DNA from: Cryptomeria japonica
Taxonomy: Eukaryota; Streptophyta; Pinopsida; Cupressales; Cupressaceae
DNA length: 64,000 nucleotides
NCBI RefSeq assembly: GCF_030272615.1
Contig: NC_081407.1
Span: forward strand, 138,822,897 to 138,886,896
Direction: 5' to 3'
The position numbers and the translations under genes were made by a program. The stretch's first letter is position 1; each line of letters starts with the position of its first letter. The notes beneath the pieces are model-generated. The model worked only from the letters and a program-made list of their open reading frames with translations, searched no databases and had not been told where the DNA came from. Of this stretch, positions 47,301 through 57,960 are shown piece by piece.

Positions 47301-48472
47301 AATGAGGAAGTTTATATTGAGCAACCTGATGGTTTTTCACTTTCAGATGATAAAAGCATGGTTTGCAGGTTAAGGAAAGCTTTTTTTGGATTGAAACAGA
47401 CACCTAGAGCTTCATATGCAAGGTTAGATAAATATCTTTTGAAGCTTGGTTTCACTAAAGGTAATGCAGATAGTAATTTGTATTATAGTCACTAATGATG
47501 ATATAATGATTATTTAGGTCTTTGTTGATGACATTATTTTTGAAGGTGAAGATAAGTTGTGCATGGAATTTTCTAAAAGTACGAAGAAAGAATTTGAAAT
47601 GTGTATGATTGGGGAAATGAACTTTTTCTTAGGTTTGCAGTTAATCGGAATGATAAAGGTATTTTCATCTGTCAAACTAAGTATGGTAGAGAATTGTTGA
47701 AGAAATTTGGTGTGGAAGACTTTAAACTGGTAAGTAATCCTATGGTTACAAGTGAGAAATTGACAAGGAAAGATGTATCTGCACCGGTAAATCCTACAAG
47801 ATACAAGTCTATGATTGGTGGTCTGTTATATTTGACTCAGACTAGGCCTGATATAATGAATGTTGTTTGTATTGCATCAAGATATCAAAGTGATCCTAGA
47901 GAAAATCATGAGAGTGCGGTGAAAAGAATTTTAGATACTTACAAGGTACATCTAAATATGGTTTGTGGTACCCTAAGGATGATGAATTTACTTTATGTGT
48001 ATATACAGATGCAAATTGGGCAGGTGGTGTTGATGACCGGAAAAGCACTTCTGGTGGAGCTTTCTTTCTTGGGAAGAAGTTGGTTTCATGGATCAGCAAT
48101 AAACAATCATGTAATTTTTTATCTACTGCTGAAGCTGAGTATGCTATTGTTGCTACTAACTGTACGCGGGTTGTATGGATGAAGCAAATGTTGAAGGACA
48201 TTAAAGTGCATTTCACTGGACGAATAGTTATTCACTATGATAACTCTACTGCTATAGACATATCAAAGAATCCGGTATTTCGCTCTAAGACAAAGCACAT
48301 ATCTATCAAGTATAACTTTTTGAAGGAGAAGGTTGAAGAAAATGAGGTTAGACTGGTTTATGTGAACACTAAAGAGCAGATTGCAGATATTTTCACTAAA
48401 CCTTTGCCTAAAGAATCATTTGAGTACCTCAGAGGCAGATTAGGGGTTTTTGCCCCTTCGATAGAGAACTGA
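44302..48472 (+). pseudogene. Copia B gag-pol polyprotein, broken
   Basis: Gag begins at the ATG at 44302 (RRGIPRLDGTNYKVWKIQME) and has in-frame TAA stops at about 44572 and 44938. The knuckle FKCFACYKIGHFASRC lies near 45145-45195. The protease reads WVIDNGCSHH (about 45478-45507), with Asn where copia A has Ser. The pre-integrase block WLWHKRLCHVNFD is near 45850. The integrase (about 46040-46600) lacks the segment between FCERYG and VVERKNKT. Reverse transcriptase covers about 46980-47800 with frameshifts near 47090 and 47500-47630. RNase H (47963-48472) is intact over 169 codons and includes YTDANWAG, STAEAEY and the IADIFTKPLPKE end. Confidence 0.9.
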
Positions 48473-48783
48473 TTGATGTTTTTTGGCATCAGTTTGGTAT
48501 GCATTATCAGAGATATCATTCATTTTGGATTGATGTGGGGATGTTATTGCTCAGGGGGAGTAGTTAGCCTTGTGATTCATTGGTTTTTTATTTTTGCTTT
48601 GATATTTTTGTTAGATTTCTAGCATTGATGTCAAAGGGGGAGAGATATTCATGTGAAAAACTTATTAGATTATACATTTGGGGGAGAAATTTCAGAACTT
48701 CATTGCTATATTTTTTTGTGGGAGATTTGTTTGGCGTTTCTTGGCACTTGGATGTTTTTCGCATCTAGTGTTGCCATCAATGC

Positions 48784-48796
48784 CAAAGGGGGACAT
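48784..48796 (+). other. Polypurine tract of copia B
   Basis: CAAAGGGGGACAT precedes the TG of the 3' LTR; it corresponds to the tract in copia A. Confidence 0.8.
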
Positions 48797-49956
48797 TGTT
48801 GGCCATTTGGAGGAATTGATTATGTGTTGCATTGATGTCAACACTAGCTATTTTGGTTGCTTTACCGGTATCCTTCTGGTCCCGGTAGGCTATTTGGTTT
48901 TTGGTTGGATTAGATCATGATGATCCGGTATGTTTGGGTTATGGAATTGGCTTATTCATGCTACTTAGATTCATGTTCAGTCAGTTGATCTTGTTCTGGT
49001 GATCGGATGTTATCCTTCTTGTTGACAAACCTGGTTTGTTGTTCTAGTGAGGGTTTCACTGACAGAGCTTTGCTAAAGATCTTTGATGTTATGCATAAGT
49101 GATGTTGGTGCGGCTTCTAGTGGATATTCAAGATGCTGATGGTGATCGTGTTTGAGACTTGGTTGATTGGGATCATTGTTTTAGCGTGTGTGGACTGACA
49201 TAATGTAATGTGTGGATTGGACTTCTTGATGTATTTTCAGGATGCCTTATGGGTTGGATATTATTTGTTTGGTCTCAGGCTGACATGTTTTGTAATCATG
49301 AAATTGTTTTATTGTCTGGTGGCCAACCTTATTGTTTGTGGTCGAGGTTTTGTATTTATATGATGTAAGATCTCATTGAAGATCATATGTGAGGATGTAT
49401 ATGAGCGAATAATGTAATAATCATTCAGGTAAAGGATTTGGTCGATAATTGGTGATCGAGTTGGGTTTATGTAAGAGGATTTAGTCCTCTGGTATTGAGC
49501 TTAACCTTAAATATACTCAGGCATAAGAGATGCTATCTTTGTAGTTCATTCATTCTTCCAGATTGTAGTATGGATTTATATGTAGTCAGTGAGACTCCTT
49601 TTGTGATGAGCAATGTGCTCTAGGCTGTTGGCGTTCTTGCAAGTGCAGGCCCCTCAATTGTAAACACATACTTACTACAAAAGTATTATTTGAGTGTGGG
49701 TAGGCTTCCCACCATGGTTTTTCCCTTTACCAGGTTTTCCATGTACAAATCTTGGTGTTATGTGGATGGTATTTATTCTCTGATTGTTGTTTATGCTTAA
49801 TTGGTTTATCTGCTATTTCGGTAATTGGTTTATGCATTCCAGTATTGATCTTTTGGGTTCCGGTATTAAAGTTTTAATTGCTTAAGGTTCTGGTAATCTG
49901 AGACAACTAATTTACCCCCCTCTCATTTGTCTTCTAGTTATTTGAACTATCTAACA
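48797..49956 (+). repeat. 3' LTR of copia B
   Basis: 1160 bp, partner of 41776-44244. It lacks about 12 bp of the TGATGTTTTGTCAT region found in the 5' copy and has a CTGGTGGCCAACC-containing segment the 5' copy lacks. It ends ACTATCTAACA. Confidence 0.87.
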
Positions 49957-49961
49957 AAAAT

Positions 49962-50105
49962 AACACCTCCACAAAAACCAAGAGATGGCATATTTCATGC
50001 ATTTACCCATCATTTGCATGTTAGATTGTTTCAAAATTGAATTTTTGTTTACGGACATTTTGATGTCATTGTAGATGCCTCTCAACATAATGAACTTTGT
50101 CATTA
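49962..50105. repeat. Right remainder of ~400-bp repeat unit
   Basis: This continues the unit broken at 41775 by copia B. It shares TGCATTTACCCATCATTTGC, TTTACGGACATT and GTCATTGTAGATGCCTC with 41280-41385. Confidence 0.65.
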
Positions 50106-50197
50106 AACTTGGGGTCATTGATATGTAGTCAAATTGAGAGTGGCATTGGTCCAATCAACTGAGGTAAATTTAATGTAAGATGAGGTGGTGTAGATTT

Positions 50198-50365
50198 AAA
50201 TATTATATTTTTAAGGTTTATTTTAATATTTTAGGTAGACATTATTGAGAAGAGATATGTTTATAGTCCTTATAAATTAAAAAATATTATATTTTTAAGG
50301 TTTATTTAAATATTTTAGGTAGACATTGTTGAGAAGAGATATGTTTATAGTCCTTATAAATCAAA
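50198..50365. repeat. 84-bp tandem duplication
   Basis: Two adjacent near-identical 84-bp units, each from AAATATTATATTTTTAAGG to TTTATAGTCCTTATAAAT. They differ at only a few positions, so the duplication is fairly recent. The surrounding 50106-50560 region has no gene. Confidence 0.9.
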
Positions 50366-50558
50366 TTAAAAAATTGATAAAATGGATAAAGCAACAAAAA
50401 TATTAGTTTAATTAAACTCTCACGTCGAATGAATATAGTGAACAACCATAGATATCAATTGAAGCTATTTTATTTATCTTAAAATTATTTTATCTTATTT
50501 TAAATTTGATTGTATTTGTGTATGTTGAATCTATTGTAAATTCCTAATTAGTCCAATC

Positions 50559-50765
50559 ATGAGCCTAGAATCTACAAAATCATTCAACATCACTAATGGA
50601 GCTCTAAATCAAATGCATGCACATGATATAAACAACATTATATGTTGTACAATTGATAAGCTTGACTTCATTGTCCAAATACATGCAAATGAAATAAACA
50701 ACCTTATACCTCATACAATCGATAAGCTTGACTCCATTGTCCTCCTATTTTTCAAGATCTTGTGA
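50559..50765 (+). other. 68-codon frame with internal duplication
   Basis: I do not recognise this frame. Its second half contains two ~69-bp units that translate as related peptides (each ending in IDKLD.IV). The repeat keeps the frame because its length is a multiple of three. No flanking coding frame continues it, so it may be chance in duplicated DNA. Confidence 0.25.
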
Positions 50766-50921
50766 ATTTGATGTATTTGCTCTCAATATTAAGCACTAGC
50801 ATAAGATGGCATAAAGAAATGGAGAGTGGTTGATTGATGATGTAAGCTATGATACAATGACAATGAAAGCTTGAGAGATTTTGGCATAATAGATGTAGAT
50901 TCAAATTGTGGATGTCGAAAT

Positions 50922-50941
50922 GAGAGAGAGAGAGAGAGAAG
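50922..50941. repeat. (GA)n microsatellite
   Basis: About nine GA dinucleotides. The following 100 bp repeat ATTAAGAGG.TAATAGATGAAT twice. Confidence 0.85.
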
Positions 50942-51129
50942 CCTCTTTTATAAAAGCCCTTAAGAGAATCAATGTCTGAGATTAAGAGGATAATAGATGA
51001 ATAGAGGCTTGATATTAAGAGGTTAATAGATGAATAAAGGGTTTAAATTAGGAGGTGGAGAAATTTTGGATGTGAAGAAGAGTTAAAGTGAGACACTTGG
51101 TGCATGACTACGAGTTTAGATTCAAAAAG

Positions 51130-51410
51130 AAGAGGATAATGAATTAATTAAATAAATAAATATCTCATTTAATTAATAGAGGAAAAAGTTAGAGTTTTAA
51201 GTAATTAAGTAAATAATAAATATTTATTTAATTTCAAAAAATAAAAGGTTAATGAATTAATTAAATAGATAAAATATTTATTTAATTAATAGTGAAAAAT
51301 TTAATGAATTAATTAAATAAATAAGACTATTTATTTAATTAATAGAGAAAAAGAATAAATTAATTAAATAAATGCTAAATATTTATTTAAATAAGTTAGG
51401 ATAATTTTAG
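51130..51410. repeat. Array of AT-rich palindromic units
   Basis: Five or so units of about 50 bp, each a near-palindrome of TAATTAAATAAATA and its complement around a short centre, joined by AGAGAAAAAG-like linkers. One (about 51311-51342) is perfect around a 4-base centre. The array could extrude as hairpins. No gene. Confidence 0.75.
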
Positions 51411-51725
51411 TTGTCTACATTTTGCCACTCTTTGAGACAATGCAGTTTTATTGCATTGTTTCAAAGAAAAAAAAATTAAAACATTACATGCCTTGGGGAT
51501 CAACTAGGCTGAGAGACTTGAGTGAGTTTGTTGAGTGCCCGTCCACTGGTGGTCCCCTCGCCAAATGGAAAGAGCACGAGCAATGGTGATGGCTCCATGA
51601 TAGCACATTCCCATTTCCCCTCCCTACCGCTCGCTGGATAAGGAGAAGTGAAACAAGGCTAGTTGGAAGACAACAAGAACATAAAATGTAAATTAGGGTT
51701 ATGGGAGACCGTGATGTGAAGACAT

Positions 51726-54700
51726 TGTAGTATCCCTGCCCTAATCAATTTCTAATCTCGGTTTAATTGTAGTTAGTTTATCATAATATAACTATTATAG
51801 TCAGATGTTTGATTTAAGGCATAGCTGTTGATGTGGTTTCACACTAGTTGTATGCAAGTTGTTTAGTGTTCCTATTTCAAGGTATTAATATCAGGCTAAC
51901 GCTTTCATTAAGTTTATATATGTATGCATGTATGACTCTTGGTTGCAGGAGATTTCAGGTACAACGTCGCATGAGTGCGAGGTTCGTCTTCACCTGGATT
52001 TGCAGGTTTGAGTGTACCTCTTTTATCCGTAGAGTTGGATTAGGTGGTCGTAAGACCCTAGTTGACCATAGTCGTGCTCAAGTGAGCATTGTCAGTCATC
52101 GTCGGTATTCCCTTTTGGTTGGGTTTGCGAGTCATCTATCTGATCGACTTTCTTGGTTTGCGTGCTTGGTGTGTATGGTTAAATTGGTTAATTAGTCCTT
52201 AGTATTTAATTTGATTATATATGTGTTTGTGCATTAAAGATTAATGGACTAAATTAATCAGGATTTCGTTATGCGATTATCGTTAATATTGGATTGCTCG
52301 TCTTAAATTGGGAGTAAGTTCAATTAAATGGTTGATTTTGAATATTAAATGCATTTTGTATATGCTGTTGAAAAAGAAAGATTTAAATTTAATTGCAATA
52401 GAATTAATTTAACCTTTTGGCATTTTTGAAATAGAAAGGTTAAATTTCAGTTGAGTGAGAAAATCAATTTTAAATGGGAAAAACAATTTAATTTGTTAAT
52501 ATAGTTGGAAAATAGTAATTTTTGGGAATTATTTTTAAATAAAAATTTTAATTCCAAAAAAATGAAATTTTGGTCAACTCTTCCTTATAACCTAGACTTT
52601 TGGAAAATTTTGGGGATGGAATTTTTTTGGAGAAAATAATTTTGGAGAATATTTTGGATTCAAAAAAATTGGGGGTTTTGGGAGGAAGAAGGTTTTTGGA
52701 GCTTGCAGGTTGGGCTCTCCTTCAAGTTCTTCCAGGAATGCATATGGAGGTAGGAATTACCTTCTTTGTCTTCCTTGTTGCCATGGAAATGGTTTGTTGG
52801 TTGAATGAAAATGCTTGTTGTTAAAAATCCAACTTTTAAGTTTGATTTCAGGTTTAATTTTGGATTTATGGGTTTAGAACTATGCTTATTAGCTTGTGTT
52901 CTTCAAGAAAATTATATGGTGGAATCATTGTGATGAAAATGGTTCTTTTTGGCCCATTATGGGTTTTGCTGGAAATTTATTTGAGGTTTTTATTATTCCT
53001 CAATTCATTTTGGGTGTTTGAAACCCATCTGTGATGGAAGTATACCCATCAAAGAAATAAAATAAAGGAAAACCAAATCATATTTCTTATAACCTGTTTT
53101 TATGGCAAATTGAAAAAAAAGAAATTTAAACCATGTCTTTTGTTTATTTCAAAATTTTAAATCAAAATTTTTAAACAAAAAAAATATAATTTTCGAATTG
53201 GGGTTTGGAGGGCGGGGAGTGGAGCTCCACCTGCCTCCTCCTCCCCCCTCTCGCGCAGGCCGCAGCCATGGTGACCGCAGCTCTCTGCGACCCTCGCAGC
53301 GGCCGCAGTCCTTGCGTCTCCGCCGCGGTGGCCGTAGGGAGCGGTGCCCCCCGCGGTGGCCGCAGGGCGCTGCATTCCCCGCGTGGGAGCCGCAGGTCCT
53401 GTGCCCATCGCGGCGGCGCCGCTGCGGTTAGGGCACGAGCCCGATTCCCCACGCGCCTTTGAAATTTAGTTTTTTTTTTTAAATTCTTTTTTTAAATATT
53501 TTTTTAATTTAAAAAAAATATATATATATAACAATTTAATATTAATTAATGAGACAATTTAATATTATTTAATGATAATGTTTTAATGTTGAATGTTATC
53601 CATTAAATTATTAATTAATGTATATAATTAATTAATGAGTAATTAATATATATGTTAATTGGTTAAATTGCATTTTAGTGTATTTGCAAGGATCCAATAT
53701 AGGCATTTGCAAATTGAAAAGGAAGGATAAAATCATATATTTATTAGTTGTTAATTATTGGAAATTAACCCCTATGCTAATGGGTTTTTTGTGGAATTAA
53801 AATATTATGATAATTCGGAAAATGTTTACCTATTTTTTTTGTATAGCTCCTTTCTAAGGGTATATTTCTTTTTTTGGGAAACTATATATACTTGTTTGAA
53901 GGAGTGAAATTGAGTTATTTTATTTCAAAAGAGAATATCAATGATGTATTTATTAAGTGCAATCTGTTAATTTGGGAATGGATTTTCTTTATTTGGCTTC
54001 CCTAAATATGTATATTTCCTTGATATGTATAGTGTAATTTGGATTTTGGTAAAGACATGTGTAGGATTTATTTTGAACCAGTACGTCAATGATGTTTTAA
54101 TTGAAGATTAAATATCTTATTTAATTGACTAATGGTTGTTTTATTATATTTTGTGAAATTGGTTAAAGAACTCATTGTGGCATGTTTATGTATGTTCGAT
54201 GCAATGAACCTTAGAGAGTTAGAAAACCAAGAACAACCTGTATCTAAATGAAGTAGATAACTGCAATCTAATATAGATCATGTTGAAAACTTGATCAACG
54301 TTTAATGTTTAAAGCAATTTGGTAAAAGATTGTATCTGCTGAAAATTACCTATGCGAGTTTAATTTCTGTTTTCGCTTTTGCTTATGTAATGGCAAGTCG
54401 TGCTTTGTTTGATAGGACCCTGTCATATGGATTGATTTGGGGTACCTATTTCAGTCCTCAGTTCCGAGTTGATTGTTGTTTTGAGATAGTGTCATATTTG
54501 GTCATATCCTTTTTGCGGGTGTCGAATGATGATTCGTGTTTGACCATGGTTGGTCAGGTCTCTGGTTAGAGTACCGTTAGTAGTGTACCTCTTTTGAGTC
54601 GTGTTTGACCAGATGGTTATTCCCTCCTTCTTGAACTCCATTCGTCTGACCATGTGTATTCCTTGGTTTTTGAGTTCGTCCGAGTTTAGTCTAGTGTTGT

Positions 54701-56112
54701 ATGGGAAAGTGGCTTTCGATTGGGGGCCGCGCCCAAAGTGGCTGCTGGGTAACCCGTCGAAAGTGAGTCTAATAAGTGATAACCTATTAGTAGATTAGAA
54801 TGTAATCTCTAAGTAAGATAATTGTGCCTCACACATGGGACGAGTGCTAACACAGGCTCGACATGTTGTGAGAAGGCCTAAAATGGCAAACCATCATCCT
54901 TGTCTTCACGAGAGGATGTGTGGGTTCACATAAGGCTTGGATGGGCCGGAAGTTCGGATTAGGTTGCCAAGGTAACCCAGTGTATGGGGCCGGGACTTAT
55001 GAAGACCTACCATGGTATCCATACCAGGTTGTGTGATGACACTTGTCCCTATGTTCGCTAGTGTGTTGTCGTTTTGTTCTGTTAGGAGCATGTTTATGGG
55101 TTGTCCTATTGTCTACACCCTTGTAAGTACTTGGTTTCATGTTAGACCTTGGGTGGTGATGGCTCAGTTTTGTGGATAATCTCCTGGACTTTTGTTTTAG
55201 CTTTGATTATGTTCAGCTGGATCCTTTCCTTTTCAAGGATCGTTTATGTATTTATTGACCGATGTGGTCGCTTGTATATTGTTTATGTTTCGCCTTGATG
55301 GCTGGATTGGAAATTATGAGAACCTCATGTATTCTTAACTTTATTAATTATCAAAGGGGTCTTGCAGTTGAGCAGACCCGGAGATGTAACCCTTTAGGGG
55401 TGAACTCCGAGATCATTATGGTGTTATGTGATGTTATTCTCCTATGTTTCCCTTATTCAACTTTATCATGTATGAATAGCTTATGTTAGAATGTATAAGT
55501 GGATAAGATGGAATTAATTTTAAATGCTTATATGCAGTCCTTTCTTGAATGCCATTTTGATCGAATGCATAAGTGGTTTAGATGAGATTTATCGTAGATG
55601 CATGTATGCATTCATCTTTTAAAATGCAATAAATTGGAATATGAAAGAATGTAACTTAGAGTAATGGAATATATTCAGTTGTTGTTAAGGAAATTAAGTA
55701 TGCTTGAAAAGATCTCATATGGTTATGATGAAATTCTAGTGTGTTAGAATATTAGATGCATGGCTTGTATTTTAATGAAAAGCTTGAATGAAGATTATGA
55801 ATAGATCTTAAGGGATGAATCTTTGCTTGTGATTTATATTTCCATCTTCTGAAAGAAATTATCCTGAATAAGAATTATCTCGTTATTAAGATTATCAACT
55901 TATTGGATTAATTGTGTGAGTTAAGTGAATTGTGAAATTTAAGTAATCGCGTTGGGAAACTCTTTAGGTGTTAGTTGATGTCTTCCGCTATGTAATCTGA
56001 ATCTTTGATATCTTGTTGTATCTTAATGTGGTGTAACTTTAAAAAAAAATTATTGCACTCTATTCTTGTGTTATGGCTTAATCCCTTCAGGGTTTCCTGG
56101 CAGGGCATTACA
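51726..56112 (+). mobile_element. 4.39-kb gypsy-type solo LTR, TSD GACAT
   Basis: It begins TGTAGTATCCCTGCC and ends GGGCATTACA, with GACAT directly on both sides (51721-51725 and 56113-56117). Its ends and layout resemble the giant gypsy LTR at 22713 (TGTAGTGTCTCTCC..GGGCATTACA), including a shared TGTGATGACACT word in the downstream third. The families are related but not the same. No interior coding region is present, so this is a solo LTR. Orientation is inferred from that resemblance. Frames inside it (such as 51848-52195) have no recognised motif. Confidence 0.85.
53195..53459. repeat. GC-rich, CpG-dense island inside solo LTR
   Basis: About 265 bp with strong GC and CpG enrichment, bounded on both sides by AT-rich DNA. 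It contains two copies of CCGCGGTGGCCG and many GCCGCAG words. Open frames appear in almost every register because AT-rich stops are absent; that is not evidence of coding. It may be a promoter or leader region of the LTR, or a captured fragment. Confidence 0.75.
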
Positions 56113-56399
56113 GACATGACCAATTAGGGTTACAACACCTACATATAGGAGCTTGGGGGTGATTCAACTTTCTTTGTTTGCATCTTAGTATTTGGATAGA
56201 TCCCTTTGTTGCAAAGTAGATAGAGAGAGAAACAAAGATTTCAAGTGTTCCAATAGTAGATTACAGGTTTGAGGGCATTCATTGATTCAAGCAACTAGAG
56301 GACTACGAATAGACGGTATGTATCTATCCCTTAAATTGTTAGTGTCATTAATGCATTGAAATTAGGATACAATTTAAATTTTGCGAATGTGCAAGATAC

Positions 56400-56720
56400 C
56401 TAAATTTGTGCATTTGAAGTAGGATTCTATGCACATTTGGCAATTCTACACAAATATGATGTCTTACTGCACTTTTGATGCACAACTATGCAATTGGTTA
56501 TGAATATGTGCATTTGACCAAAATGCGCAAGTTTTAGGATTTGGCACAATTGTTGTGCATTTGATAGGTCTTTTTGCACATTTGATTCAAATTGCGCATT
56601 TGAGTCATGGTGTTTCACAATTGATGAGAAAATATGTGTTTGATAGACAGAGCTGGACAATTGATAAATTACACAACTGATAAGGGTTTTTGTGCAATTG
56701 ATATAATTGCACAGTTGACT
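56400..56720. repeat. Cluster of TGCACATTTGA-like words
   Basis: Roughly twenty variants of TGYGCA(A/T)TTGA and related CACAATTGAT words occur in 320 bp. Spacing is irregular, about 12-25 bp. It lies just upstream of the PMD relic. No frame covers it convincingly. Confidence 0.55.
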
Positions 56721-56799
56721 AAGGTGGCCTTTTTTTATAGACTAATTAATAGAGTGGTAAGATTATTGATAGGTTGAGAAATTGATTTGGTTGATTGCA

Positions 56800-57960
56800 G
56801 GAGGAGATATATACCATGATGTCTTGAGAGAATGTGAACCAATTGGATTGAGACAGATCATGATGTGCTTGGGGTTGCACAACTCTGGCACATAATGTTT
56901 ATGCCCAAGATCCGAGCCAAGCCTTATTATGTTGATTGTGTTAGCAGGGAGATGGCACAATAAGCACTACTCATTCCACTTTCCCACTAGATGTCTGTGA
57001 CACTTGAGGATGTCTATAGGGTCTTGATGATATTGATCATTGGTGAGCTTATGGTCTACGACACTATTGGTGTAGAGGACACTCTATAATGGGTTTTTTG
57101 TGAGGAGGATGTAGATGCAAAAGGAGGGGAGGTTAGGTGGAAGGAGAGGGTGTTGCACTATGTACTACTTCCTTTGATATTGGTTGGGATCTGGTTAGGG
57201 GATTCCCTTGTCTTGATAGGAGTTCACATGTACTATTTTTTGGTTGGGAACACACATTAGAGAACATGGTGATGGATGGGACCCGTTTTGTTGAGGGTCC
57301 ATGCCTATTAGCACACTTATGTAGTGAAATTCATTATTTTGTGTACAAGGGCAAGACTAATTTAGCAACAAGAGTTACCCTACTACAAATATGGTCATTG
57401 GAGAATATAGTCATCACAAGGCCTATATGTATGAGGTTCAAGGGTGTAAGACAACCTAATGTGCATATGAACAATGGTATCATAACCCGACCCAAGTTGG
57501 GTAAGCTTGAGTACTAGAGGAGGGTGTTGGATGACGTAGATATAGTGATTTGGAGACTATATCTTGACTGGGAGAACTAGGAGGATGACGACAATGAGAT
57601 CAAATATGCATTCTAGACCCGATGTCTGATTGGGAGGACATCCTACATCCTAGAGAGACATTTGCCAAGTAGGTTTCTTCACTAGTTCAAACATGTACAA
57701 GGAATTCCCCATGGATCAAGAGAGTTTTCTCAGAGGACTCGACATATAGTTTTAGGGTCCCACCCTTTCCAATGAGGTGGATTTTTTATAGTTTAGAGCA
57801 TTAGTTCTAGTGCCTTGGGATATGCATTGGGATGTAGTAGATGCAGGGGCGACCCCTAATTTTGAGGCATAGTTCATAACACATTCCTTCCCACACTTGA
57901 AAGGATTGGGCGAGCCACCATCGAGGCTTGAGGAGGAGGATGAGAAGTCATAATCACAAT
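56800..57960 (+). pseudogene. Plant mobile domain (PMD) protein relic
   Basis: Broken frames preserve the PMD order. First comes GLRQIMMCLGLHN and a HYSFHFPTR block (to about 56990), then MSVTLEDVYRVL..GELMVYDT (about 56992-57075) and GGEVRWKE (about 57120-57145). Next is ALLALLYR-like LAHLCSEIH and TLLQIWSLENIVITRP (about 57310-57425), within a 126-codon frame at 57137-57517. The C-terminal block PWDMHWDVVDAGATPNFEA lies near 57800-57870. PMD proteins are often carried by transposons, and host members act in silencing. Several stops and frameshifts make this copy non-functional. Whether it is a host-gene relic or transposon cargo cannot be decided. Confidence 0.7.

Larger units (their letters stand above)
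41776..49956 (+). mobile_element. Full-length Ty1/copia element B (plus), TSD AAAAT
   Basis: The element starts TGTTGGCCATTTGG (41776) and ends ATCTAACA (49956), flanked by AAAAT at 41771-41775 and 49957-49961. LTRs, primer site, gag-pol and polypurine tract are all recognisable. Its 5' LTR holds a later 1.28-kb solo LTR. It belongs to the same family as copia A, 2.3 kb away in the opposite orientation. Confidence 0.9.

Noticed and set aside
53157-53462. Overlapping open frames in the GC-rich island
   Set aside because: Frames are open in most registers on both strands because stop codons are rare in GC-rich DNA; no protein motif is present.
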